Positions 16,085 through 23,816 of a DNA stretch of 64,000 nucleotides are shown here, piece after piece. Every line of letters begins with the position of its first letter. Within the stretch, counting starts at the first letter, position 1. Under the pieces are notes generated by a model. That model was given only the letters and a program-made list of their open reading frames with translations, did no database searches and had not been told where the DNA came from. Source of the stretch: JACCTH01 sp035253825 (GTDB lineage Bacteria > Actinomycetota > Acidimicrobiia > Spongiisociales > ZC4RG35); assembly GCA_035253825.1 (NCBI GenBank), contig DATFBM010000041.1:100453-164452 (forward strand). Reading direction: 5' to 3'. The translations under genes and the position numbers were made by a program.

Positions 16085-16875
16085 TCGATGTGTTGCGGGA
16101 TGGCAAGGCCGACCGCCGCCACCAGATCTTCATGGATGCCGCCGTTGCTGGCCACGATGCCCGGGTCGTCGAGGTGGTAGGCCTTGCCGAGATGATTCGT
16201 AACCGTCCCTCCTGCTTCGGTGATCATCAGCACCCCGGCCCCGGAATCCCAGGGACTGATTCCGAACTCCCAATAGCCGTCGTAGCGGCCACAGGCCACC
16301 CAGGCCAGATCGAGGGCCGCACTACCGAGCCGTCTGATTCCCTGCACCCGGGTGAGCACCTGGCCGAGGTTTTTGGCGTATGCCTCCCCATGGAGGTTGC
16401 GGTCATATGGAAAGCCGGTGGCGATCATCGCCTGCTTGAGCATCGATTCCGGGGTGACTTTGATCGAGTCCGTGTCCATCGTCGCGCCCTTGCCCTGCTG
16501 GGCGATGAACTCTTCGTGACGGGTGACGTCCTCGATCACCCCGAGCAGTGGCTGCCCGTCAACCCAAAGGGCCACGGAGACTGAGATATGGGGGATGCCG
16601 TGAATGAAGTTGACGGTCCCGTCCAACGGGTCGACGATCCACACCCGACCTTCCTCCCAGCCGATTCCGCCGCTCTCCTCGGCCAGGATGGCGTCCCGGG
16701 GCCGGTGCCTCCGCAACAAACCGGTGATCGCTTCCTCCGCCCGATGGTCGACGTCAGTGACAGGGTTGGCGTCACCCTTGAATCGCGTGTTGACCACCGA
16801 TCCCAAAGACGAAAAGACGATGGCGGCTCCGCTTCGGGCGGCGTCGACGGCGACTTCGAGGTCGGACGGTTTCAC
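16081..16875 (-). CDS. inositol monophosphatase family protein
   Basis: 264-residue Mg-dependent phosphatase of the IMPase/SuhB fold. Metal-binding motifs: DAILAEESGG, WIVDPLDGTVNFIHGIP, and C-terminal WEFGISPWDSGAGVLMITEAGG. Substrate could be inositol phosphate, histidinol phosphate or a nucleotide phosphate. GTG start. Divergent from lnt with only 27 bp between the start codons. Confidence 0.9.
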   Translation of the reverse strand: MKPSDLEVAVDAARSGAAIVFSSLGSVVNTRFKGDANPVTDVDHRAEEAITGLLRRHRPRDAILAEESGGIGWEEGRVWIVDPLDGTVNFIHGIPHISVSVALWVDGQPLLGVIEDVTRHEEFIAQQGKGATMDTDSIKVTPESMLKQAMIATGFPYDRNLHGEAYAKNLGQVLTRVQGIRRLGSAALDLAWVACGRYDGYWEFGISPWDSGAGVLMITEAGGTVTNHLGKAYHLDDPGIVASNGGIHEDLVAAVGLAIPQHIE

Positions 16876-16881
16876 AGGATC

Positions 16882-16895
16882 AATCTTCGTACACT
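16882..16895. promoter_or_regulatory. back-to-back divergent -10 boxes (suhB-like / lnt)
   Basis: On the minus strand AAGATT (16882-16887) ends 6 nt before the phosphatase GTG; on the plus strand TACACT (16890-16895) ends 7 nt before the lnt GTG. The two boxes are 2 bp apart, so upstream promoter parts of each lie inside the other coding region. Confidence 0.4.
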
Positions 16896-16902
16896 CTCGT
16901 TC

Positions 16903-18378
16903 GTGCGGTCGGTACTGCTCTCCCTGGCCGCGGCCGGACTGTTGGTCCTCGCATTTCCCCCCTATTCGCTTGCCTTTCTCGTTCCGGTGGCGCTAGCTAC
17001 GTTTCTTCTCGCTTTGCGCCGCACCCGGCATCCCGTGACCTGCGGGGTGATCTTCGGATGGGGATTTTTCGCCGGGTTGATCTACTGGGTCGGAGAGCTC
17101 GGCTTTATCGCCGTCGCTCCCTTGATATTCGTTTTCGGTCTCTATCCGGGGCTATACGGATGGCTTGTCGCCCGCGCCCCCGACGGATCTCCGTTCTTCG
17201 CCGCCGCAGTGGGAGGCTGGGCCCTGCTCGAGTTGATTCGGGTCCGATTCCCCGTCGGGGGCTTTGAGTGGGGCCTAACCGGCTATCCGATGGGTGAGTA
17301 TCGATGGACTCGGGAGGCGGCCGCGTTCGTCGGCACCAGCGGTTGGGGGGTGGTGCTGATGGCGGTGGCGGCGGGTCTGATCCTGTCATGGGAGCAACGC
17401 CGGCTTTCCAAGCAACTCGTTGTGGGCGGAATGGCGGCGCTGACCTTGGCCCTGCTTGGCGCCCTGGTTCCGGGGCGGGCCACCGGCGACACGGTGCGGG
17501 CCGCGATCGTCCAGGGTTCGACCCCCTGCCCCCTCGAACACTGCATTGGCGAGCGGCGGGCGACCTACGAAATGCACCTCGCGCAAACCCGCTCGATTCC
17601 CGAGGGTTCGGTCGATCTCGTAGTTTGGCCCGAGGGGTCGACCGGTTCCTTCGATGCCGACCCGATCTTGGTACCCGATGTGGCCGCCGAGATCGGGTCG
17701 GAGGCCGCACGGATCGGCGCATCCTTTTTGGTGGGTGGCGATCGGCCCATCAGCGAGACGGAATGGATCAATGCCATTGTCGTCTTCGATGAAAACGGGG
17801 ACATCGTCGGCGAATATCGCAAGCGGCACCCGGTCCCCTTTGGGGAGTACATCCCAGCCCGGCCCCTGTTCGATTGGATTCCAGCCCTCTCGCAGGTGCC
17901 GAGAGACATGATCAGAGGGGATCGGCCTGGAGTGTTTGATCTCGGACCCGGACGCGTCGGCACCGTGATCTCCTTCGAGGGCGCCTTCGCTCGCTATAGC
18001 CGCGATGCTGCCCGGGCCGGTGCCGAGCTTTTGGTAGTGGCCAGCAACGAAGGCAGCTATGAGTTCACACCGGTATCCGATCAATTCATTGGCATGACCA
18101 GGATGCGTTCCGCCGAATTGGGCGTGGATGTCGTCCACGCCGCCGTCACCGGAAAGTCCACATTCATCACCGACGGTGGAGTCGTGGCTGATGCCGCCGG
18201 TTTTCTGGAAGAAACCGTGATCTATGCCGACCTCGAGCTGGCCACCGGCCCCGAGACCCTGTATGCCCGTTGGGGGGAGTGGGTGCAGGTCGGCACCCTG
18301 GTCGCCACCGCTCTCTACCTCTGGCGAAAGCGTCCCTTCCAAGCGGGCAATCGTCTCCTAACGTTGACCGATGCCTAA
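16903..18378 (+). CDS. lnt: apolipoprotein N-acyltransferase-like protein, nucleophile Cys replaced by Ser
   Basis: 491-residue membrane protein: about six N-terminal helices (to about residue 190), then a nitrilase-fold extracytoplasmic domain and a final helix. In E. coli Lnt the triad is Glu267-Lys335-Cys387, transferring the third acyl chain onto lipoprotein Cys. Here Glu244 (WPEGSTG) and Lys307 (YRKRHPVPFGEYIP) are kept, but the expected ICYE is ISFE, placing Ser357 (codon TCC at 17971-17973) at the nucleophile. GTG 16903 follows TACACT by 7 nt; the longer reading overlaps the divergent phosphatase gene. Function may be altered. Confidence 0.85.
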   Translation: MRSVLLSLAAAGLLVLAFPPYSLAFLVPVALATFLLALRRTRHPVTCGVIFGWGFFAGLIYWVGELGFIAVAPLIFVFGLYPGLYGWLVARAPDGSPFFAAAVGGWALLELIRVRFPVGGFEWGLTGYPMGEYRWTREAAAFVGTSGWGVVLMAVAAGLILSWEQRRLSKQLVVGGMAALTLALLGALVPGRATGDTVRAAIVQGSTPCPLEHCIGERRATYEMHLAQTRSIPEGSVDLVVWPEGSTGSFDADPILVPDVAAEIGSEAARIGASFLVGGDRPISETEWINAIVVFDENGDIVGEYRKRHPVPFGEYIPARPLFDWIPALSQVPRDMIRGDRPGVFDLGPGRVGTVISFEGAFARYSRDAARAGAELLVVASNEGSYEFTPVSDQFIGMTRMRSAELGVDVVHAAVTGKSTFITDGGVVADAAGFLEETVIYADLELATGPETLYARWGEWVQVGTLVATALYLWRKRPFQAGNRLLTLTDA

Positions 18379-19345
18379 GTTCGCCTGGCTGGCCTCCCAC
18401 GAGTCCTATCAACCCGAGGTGTTGATCGACCAGGTGGTTGCAGCCGATCGCGCCGGTTTCGATTGCATCACCGCTTCCGATCATTTCCATCCCTGGGTCG
18501 ACGATCAATCAGCGGCGGGATTTGTCTGGACCTGGTTGGGGGCGGCGGCGATGCGGGCGGAGCGTATGACCTTCATCACTTCCGTCACTTGCCCGCTCTT
18601 TCACTACCACCCAGCTTTGGTCGCCCAAGCTGCGGCCACCGTCTCACGACTCGCCAAAGGCGGGTTCGTCCTCGGCGTCGGCACCGGGGAAAGTATCAAC
18701 GAGGGACCCTTCGGATACGACTTTCCCGGCTACGGGGAGAGGATCCGGCGGATGAAAGAGGCCCTTGAGATCATCCAACGTTTGCTGAGGGGCGAGAAGC
18801 TCGATTACGAAGGCGACTACTACCAGGTTCGTAAGGCCAAGCTCTACAGCCCGCCGATTGGCGGCGTGCCGGTGTGGATGGCGGCCGGTGGCGAGCAGTC
18901 GGCCGCCTTTGCCGGAAGGAATTGTGTGGGACTCATCACTTCGGTCAAGGATCCGGCCGAGACCGCGGCCAACATCATCAAACCGTTTCTGGCGGAGCGG
19001 ACCGGACCGAGCTCGGTGATGGCGACCCGCTGGTTGGTCCTCGCCTCCTCCGACGAGGAGGCTTGGGAGGCTCTGGGATCGATGAGAGGCCTGCGCGCTC
19101 CCGGTCGATCGGAGGCCATCGATCCGATGGTCTTGCGCAAAGCGGCCGATGACATGGATCCCAAGGAGATCCTCTCCAAGTACTCGATTGTCTCCGGCCC
19201 CCAACAGATCATCGATGCCTACCGACCTTTGGTGACGGAGATCGACGCCGACATCATTTCGATTCAGGTGGCGTCGACCGATCCTCACCGGGCGATCGAA
19301 ATGATCGGACGCGAGGTTCTGCCCGAGCTCAGGCGCTCCTTCTGA
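18371..19345 (+). CDS. F420-dependent LLM-class oxidoreductase
   Basis: 324-residue TIM-barrel of the luciferase-like monooxygenase superfamily, closest in pattern to the F420-dependent glucose-6-phosphate dehydrogenase-like branch: ASDHFHPW near residue 36, FVLGVGTGESINEGPFG, PVWMAAGGEQSAAFAGR. It would transfer hydride to or from deazaflavin F420. The exact substrate is not readable. The start overlaps the lnt stop by 8 bp. Confidence 0.87.
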   Translation: MPKFAWLASHESYQPEVLIDQVVAADRAGFDCITASDHFHPWVDDQSAAGFVWTWLGAAAMRAERMTFITSVTCPLFHYHPALVAQAAATVSRLAKGGFVLGVGTGESINEGPFGYDFPGYGERIRRMKEALEIIQRLLRGEKLDYEGDYYQVRKAKLYSPPIGGVPVWMAAGGEQSAAFAGRNCVGLITSVKDPAETAANIIKPFLAERTGPSSVMATRWLVLASSDEEAWEALGSMRGLRAPGRSEAIDPMVLRKAADDMDPKEILSKYSIVSGPQQIIDAYRPLVTEIDADIISIQVASTDPHRAIEMIGREVLPELRRSF

Positions 19346-19363
19346 CCTGACCACTGGGGCGAT

Positions 19364-19945
19364 TCAATCCTCTCTCTTCAGGAATGCCTCTCCCCGGGGA
19401 GAAAGTCGATATCCAACCCGCAGGCTGAGCGTCAAGCCCAGGTTCTTGAGCTTGCGGACATCGGTCTTGAAGGGCTGAGTCTCTCGACCGAACCACTCGG
19501 CCAGGTCAGGCGCACGTCGGCCTGGGTTGGCGGCGATGGTTTGGAGAACCCGGCGCGTCCAGGGACCGTGTGAGGAAAACCGATCGAGGCGATCGAGTCG
19601 TCGGGAGATCTGGGAGATCTCTTCGGGAGTCAGTTGGTCGTTCTCGGCCAGCAAGGTGCGTGGGTCTGGCTCGTTAACGAGGTGAAAACACACTCGATAT
19701 AGGGGAAGACCGTCGCGCTCGGAGAGATCGGCGAGGAGCGAGGCGGCATCAGGATGCCCCGCGGCACGGGCCTCGACATCGCTGACGTCGGCCGCTTCGA
19801 TCACCCCCACCTCGTCGACCTCGATGATCCCAACCGCCGTCCGGTATCGGCGTCCGGCGATGACCTGTTGGGTCTTCCAGCGCCGAAAAGCCATCGTCAC
19901 CTGCCCGTCGGCGATGGGCTGCCAGTACCGCTTGAGAAATCTCAT
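19364..19945 (-). CDS. ASCH/PUA-like domain protein with C-terminal winged helix
   Basis: 193 residues. N-terminal half (about 5-80) has the ASCH pattern: start RYWQPIADGQVTMAFRRW with a hydrophobic strand set GIIEVDEVGVI, expected to bind RNA or modified nucleotides. The C-terminal 80 residues (GPWTRRVLQTIAANPGRRAPDLAEWFG ... LKNLGLTLSL) look like a winged helix. This fusion suggests a nucleic-acid-linked regulator. It precedes DUF72 and WYL genes on the same strand, 12 bp from the DUF72 stop. Domain calls are by eye. Confidence 0.6.
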   Translation of the reverse strand: MRFLKRYWQPIADGQVTMAFRRWKTQQVIAGRRYRTAVGIIEVDEVGVIEAADVSDVEARAAGHPDAASLLADLSERDGLPLYRVCFHLVNEPDPRTLLAENDQLTPEEISQISRRLDRLDRFSSHGPWTRRVLQTIAANPGRRAPDLAEWFGRETQPFKTDVRKLKNLGLTLSLRVGYRLSPRGEAFLKRED

Positions 19946-19957
19946 TCCCGGTGAAGG

Positions 19958-20884
19958 TCAGTCGCCGTAGAGCAGGTCAGCCATCAGATAGGCGGACTTG
20001 ATCCCCAGATCGGCGTAGCAGTTGTTCATCAGTACCGAGACGGTCTCGGCCTGATCGGACAGCTCTCGCACTCGGGGCACCCACTCGGCCAGCTCCTTCT
20101 TCGAGTAGTCGTATCGGAAGCGCTCGGCTGCGGTGATTCCCTTCCTCTCCCAGTTCTCTGCATTGCGGCCATGGAAGCGGATCTCGGCTATGGGAGCCGT
20201 GGCCGCGGTGACCGGAGGAACCGAACTCTTGAATCCCTGCGGCTCGTCGACGCAAACGTAAGCGAGGTTGTGCCGCCGAAGGAAGTCCAAGGTGTCGCTT
20301 TGGTTCTCCTCGTCGAGCCAGCGTCCATTTCGAAACTCGACTGCGATCTGAAAGTCGGCGAGGTGTTCTGCGGCCCACTTCAAGTAGCCAAAGCTCCCCC
20401 GGGTGGGATAGACAAAGGGTGGCATTTGGAAAAGCAGCACGCCGAGCTTGCCCGCCGAATGCAGCGGCATCAAACCCTCTCGAAAGCGGGCCACAGCATC
20501 TGCCTGGAGAGTTCTCGGCAGGTCCCGCATATAGACGTTTCTTTTTTCGGAGAGCTCGGGAGGCAGATCCTCCCGAAAGTCCTTCCACAAAGCTGCGGGG
20601 GGCGTGGGATGTTGGGTCAACAGCCGGAACGCTTTGATGTCAAAGATGAAGTCGGCTGGGGTTCTCTCCACCCACAAGCCGGCGGTCTTCTCTGATGGTG
20701 GGGAGTAATAGGTCGAATCGACCTCCACGATTGGGAATTGGTCGGCATAGAAGGAGAGCCTCTCTTCGGCAGTCATCCGTTCTCGCGGGTAGAACGCATC
20801 GGTCTTCGTCAACGTTGGATCCGTCCATGAGCAGGTTCCGATGCGGATGTTGTCCGAGCCCAGCGCTTCGATTGATTTCTTCAT
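19958..20884 (-). CDS. DUF72 domain protein (YecE-like)
   Basis: 308-residue DUF72 TIM-barrel: IRIGTCSWTDPTL near the N-terminus, FPIVEVDSTYYSPPSEKT, FDIKAFRLLTQHP, LGVLLFQMPPFV, AVEFRNGRW and VCVDEPQGF, ending VLMNNCYADLGIKSA. Activity is unknown; structural relatives are endonuclease IV and xylose isomerase-like folds. Its start overlaps the stop of the WYL regulator by 4 bp. Confidence 0.88.
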   Translation of the reverse strand: MKKSIEALGSDNIRIGTCSWTDPTLTKTDAFYPRERMTAEERLSFYADQFPIVEVDSTYYSPPSEKTAGLWVERTPADFIFDIKAFRLLTQHPTPPAALWKDFREDLPPELSEKRNVYMRDLPRTLQADAVARFREGLMPLHSAGKLGVLLFQMPPFVYPTRGSFGYLKWAAEHLADFQIAVEFRNGRWLDEENQSDTLDFLRRHNLAYVCVDEPQGFKSSVPPVTAATAPIAEIRFHGRNAENWERKGITAAERFRYDYSKKELAEWVPRVRELSDQAETVSVLMNNCYADLGIKSAYLMADLLYGD

Positions 20885-21834
20885 GATGCCTCCAACGAAC
20901 GAGCCAAGCGGGAGGACAGACTGGCGACATAGTCTCTCAGCTCCGCAGGCTCATGAATCACGAAGTCGGCGCCGAGCCATGTGATCTGGAACGCAAGCCA
21001 CTCGAGCTGATCCCCCTCGAGGCGCAGCAAAGAACGGCCCTCATCGATGCTCTCGACATTCACGTCCCGTAGCTGTCTTACCACTTCCTCCGCCGGAGCT
21101 GCGATGGTGGCCGATACGTGATAGCGGGCCGGGATCGAACGCAGGGATTCGGTGACGTAGCTGGCGGCATCTCCGCCGGGGATGGCTCGAGGCTTGAAAT
21201 CGAACTTGGTGGCGCGGGGCGCCTTGATCCGATCGAGGCGGAAGGTCCGCCAGTCGTTTCGCTCGCGATCGAAGGCGACGAGATACCAGCGCTGGCGCAG
21301 GGAGACGAGCTGATGCGGTTCGACGTGGCGCTCGCTGTCGTCACCCTGGCGACTGGTGTACTCGAATCGCAGCCGCTCGTGATCCCGGCAGGCCTGAGCG
21401 ATCGTGGTCAAGACTTCGGCATCGACTTTGACCCAGGCGCGGATCATGGGCACCACCGCCGACTGAAGCATGTTTATGCGGCGTCGGATTCGGGGAGGCA
21501 GCACGTTCTCCAACTTGGAGAGAGCCCGAAGAGACGTCTCCTCGATGCCGGTGATGGTTCCACCGGATGCAGTCAATAACCCCATGGCGATGGCGACGGC
21601 TTCGTCGTCATCGAGCAGCAGAGGAGGGATGTCGCTCCCCGCTCCCAATTGGTATCCGCCAAAGGGCCCGGGAGTGGCCGCCACCGGATAACCGAGCTCG
21701 CGGAGTCGGTCAATATCGCGCCGGAGGGTACGCTCTGAGACCCCCAGTCGATCGAGAAGCTCCGGCCCCGACCACGTGCGGCGGGTCTGCAGGAGTGAAA
21801 GCAACCGCAGCATTCGGGCAGTGGTGTCCGCCAT
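20881..21834 (-). CDS. WYL-domain helix-turn-helix regulator
   Basis: 317-residue YafY/PafBC-type regulator. N-terminal winged helix (about 1-60, LLSLLQTRRTWSGPELLDRL then SERTLRRDIDRLRELGYPV), then a WYL domain (about 135-235) with the motif RWYLVAFDRERNDWRTFRLD, and a WCX C-terminal extension. WYL domains sense nucleic-acid ligands in several known cases. TAGAAT lies 9 nt before the ATG. It heads the WYL-DUF72-ASCH cluster and diverges from the drrA-type exporter, which it may or may not control. Confidence 0.88.
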   Translation of the reverse strand: MADTTARMLRLLSLLQTRRTWSGPELLDRLGVSERTLRRDIDRLRELGYPVAATPGPFGGYQLGAGSDIPPLLLDDDEAVAIAMGLLTASGGTITGIEETSLRALSKLENVLPPRIRRRINMLQSAVVPMIRAWVKVDAEVLTTIAQACRDHERLRFEYTSRQGDDSERHVEPHQLVSLRQRWYLVAFDRERNDWRTFRLDRIKAPRATKFDFKPRAIPGGDAASYVTESLRSIPARYHVSATIAAPAEEVVRQLRDVNVESIDEGRSLLRLEGDQLEWLAFQITWLGADFVIHEPAELRDYVASLSSRLARSLEAS

Positions 21835-21843
21835 TGGGTCAGA

Positions 21844-21849
21844 ATTCTA
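21844..21849 (-). promoter_or_regulatory. -10-like box of WYL regulator gene
   Basis: TAGAAT, 9 nt upstream of the ATG at 21834; no Shine-Dalgarno. Confidence 0.4.
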
Positions 21850-21903
21850 AGAAATCAGGTCAGTTTCTGGCATGAATGCCGGGTAATTTGTCTCCTGGAG
21901 GAT

Positions 21904-21941
21904 TTGACAGCCTGACAGCTGGGAGACATCATATAGATGTC
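21904..21941 (+). promoter_or_regulatory. promoter/operator of the drrAB-type operon
   Basis: Consensus TTGACA at 21904-21909, a direct repeat of TGACAGC (two copies, 21905-21919), then the perfect inverted repeat GACATC-ATATA-GATGTC at 21925-21941, whose centre provides the AT-rich -10 candidate. A dimeric regulator bound to the inverted repeat would block transcription. The nearest regulator is the divergent WYL gene. Confidence 0.5.
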
Positions 21942-21978
21942 ACAACGCAGTCAGAATGTCGGCAAAGTAAGGAGAGGC

Positions 21979-22959
21979 ATGAACGAAGTCATATATGCAG
22001 AGGGGCTGATCAAGCACTACAAGACGGTCAAGGCCCTGGATGGCCTGGACCTCGCGGTCCTCGAGGGGAGGGTTCTGGGCTTGCTCGGTCCCAACGGCGC
22101 CGGAAAGACGACCGCCGTCCGCATCCTCACCACCCTGCTCGAAGCCGACGCCGGTCGGGCGGAAGTGGCAGGGGTCGACGTGGCGGCCGACCCTGACAAG
22201 GTCCGGGCGATGATCGGGCTTTCCGGTCAGTACGCGGCCGTGGACGAATACCTGACCGGCTTCGAGAATCTCGACCTTTTTGGAAGGCTCTACCGCCTCG
22301 GGCGCGCCAAGTCGCGGGCGCGGGCCCGGGAGCTCTTGGAGCGGTTCGATCTCGATGAAGCTGCCGACCGCCCGGTCAAAACCTACTCGGGAGGCATGCG
22401 ACGCCGTCTCGACCTGGCAGGGGCCTTGGTGGCGGATCCGAAGGTGCTGTTCCTCGACGAGCCCACTACGGGACTCGATCCCCGGGGAAGAGCCGAGATG
22501 TGGGAAGTGATCCGAGAAATGGTGCAGGGCGGCACGACTCTTCTGCTGACTACGCAGTATTTGGAGGAGGCAGACCGCCTGGCGGACGAGATCGTGGTCA
22601 TCGACCATGGCCGCGCCATTGCCCAAGGGACGGCCGACGAGCTCAAGAGCCAGATCGGCGGTGAGCGGGTCGAGCTGGTCATCGAGTCGGCCACCAACCT
22701 GGAACGGGCCCGGGAGACGGTCAACTCCTTCTCCGCCGGAGAGGTGGTGGTGGACGAGCAAAGCCGCACTCTTACCGCCCCGGTGACGGGAGGAAGCGGG
22801 GTACTGGTTGAAGTGCTCCGTCAGCTCGATTCGAATTCGGTGAAGGTGCTCGAGTTCGCGCTGCGTCGCCCGACGCTCGATGACGTTTTCCTCACGCTGA
22901 CCGGACACGGAGCAGAGAACGGCAATTCTGAACAGCCGCAGATGAAAGTGAGTGCCTGA
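21979..22959 (+). CDS. ABC exporter ATP-binding protein (DrrA-type)
   Basis: 326-residue ATPase of the daunorubicin-resistance subfamily. Walker A GPNGAGKTT (about 40), signature YSGGMRRRLDLAGAL, Walker B VLFLDEPTTGLDP, then the long C-terminal extension with TLDDVFLTLTGH typical of DrrA. The ATG at 21979 is preceded by AAGGAGA; the upstream in-frame start at 21937 lies in the operator and is rejected. It powers export with the next gene (TGATG overlap). Substrate unknown; no antibiotic cluster is adjacent. Confidence 0.92.
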   Translation: MNEVIYAEGLIKHYKTVKALDGLDLAVLEGRVLGLLGPNGAGKTTAVRILTTLLEADAGRAEVAGVDVAADPDKVRAMIGLSGQYAAVDEYLTGFENLDLFGRLYRLGRAKSRARARELLERFDLDEAADRPVKTYSGGMRRRLDLAGALVADPKVLFLDEPTTGLDPRGRAEMWEVIREMVQGGTTLLLTTQYLEEADRLADEIVVIDHGRAIAQGTADELKSQIGGERVELVIESATNLERARETVNSFSAGEVVVDEQSRTLTAPVTGGSGVLVEVLRQLDSNSVKVLEFALRRPTLDDVFLTLTGHGAENGNSEQPQMKVSA

Positions 22960-23762
22960 TGAGTCAATTGATGTGGTTAGCGGCTGACGGCTACAACGTC
23001 ACCCGTCGCAACTTGATCAAGATCAAGCGAATGCCCGAGCTGATGGTGTGGGTCTTGATGTCCCCGATCATGTTCGTGCTGTTGTTCTCGTACGTCTTCG
23101 GCGGATCGATCGACGTTCCCGGGGTCAACTACCGGGAGTTCCTCATCGCCGGCATTTTTGCCCAGACCGTGGTCTTCGGGGCGACTTACACCGGTGCTTC
23201 GTTGGCGGAGGACATGCAGAAAGGGATTATCGACCGGTTCCGGTCGTTGCCGATGACCCGATCGGCGGTGCTGGTGGGACGAACCGCAAGCGACATTGTC
23301 TACAACGTGTTGTCGATCGCAATCATGTCCCTTACCGGACTGCTGGTGGGATGGCGGATTCGAACCTCGCTCTGGGAGGCAGTGGCCGGCTTCGCGCTCC
23401 TGCTCCTGTTTTCCTACGCCTTCTCGTGGGTGATGGCAACGGTGGGTCTGGCGGTGCCAAGTCCCGAGGTGGTCAACAACGCCTCGTTCATGGTGATCAT
23501 GCCACTCACCTTCATCTCCAATGCGTTCGTCCCGAGCGAAAACCTGCCCACGCCACTTCGGATATTCGCCGAGTGGAATCCAGTATCGGCGGTAACCCAG
23601 GCAGCCCGTGACCTCTTTGGGAATACCAACCCGCTGGCGCCGCCGTCGGCGGCATGGTCGATGCAGAATCCGATTCTCTACACCTTGATCTGGGTGGTGG
23701 TGATCCTGGCGATCTTCGTCCCCTTCGCGGTGACTCTCTACAAGCGAGCCGCCCGCAAGTAG
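22959..23762 (+). CDS. ABC-2 type permease (DrrB-type)
   Basis: 267-residue membrane protein with about six helices and the ABC-2 signature region (GIFAQTVVFGATYTGASLAEDMQKGIIDRFRSLPM-like block around residues 65-100, PLTFISNAFVPSENLP later). It forms the channel for the preceding ATPase; start and stop overlap (TGATG). The stop is followed after 13 bp by the long palindrome shared with the phn locus. Confidence 0.9.
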   Translation: MSQLMWLAADGYNVTRRNLIKIKRMPELMVWVLMSPIMFVLLFSYVFGGSIDVPGVNYREFLIAGIFAQTVVFGATYTGASLAEDMQKGIIDRFRSLPMTRSAVLVGRTASDIVYNVLSIAIMSLTGLLVGWRIRTSLWEAVAGFALLLLFSYAFSWVMATVGLAVPSPEVVNNASFMVIMPLTFISNAFVPSENLPTPLRIFAEWNPVSAVTQAARDLFGNTNPLAPPSAAWSMQNPILYTLIWVVVILAIFVPFAVTLYKRAARK

Positions 23763-23775
23763 CCCCCGCTTGTCC

Positions 23776-23816
23776 TGTGAGGATTTACGCGGCCCGAGGC
23801 CGCGTAAATCCTCACA
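23776..23816. repeat. 19-bp-armed palindrome, copy 1
   Basis: Arms TGTGAGGATTTACGCGGCC and its exact complement around a 3-nt loop (CGA). It lies between the convergent drrB-type and kinase genes, and its right arm supplies the kinase stop codon (23812-23814). An identical-armed copy is at 36376-36416. It may act as a bidirectional terminator. Confidence 0.9.

Noticed and set aside
16588..16902. 105-codon extension of lnt
   Set aside because: It is antisense to the inositol-monophosphatase-like gene; the first membrane helix begins at the GTG at 16903.
21937..21978. Earlier ATG for the drrA-type gene
   Set aside because: It falls in the operator palindrome, lacks a Shine-Dalgarno, and the ATG at 21979 has AAGGAGA.
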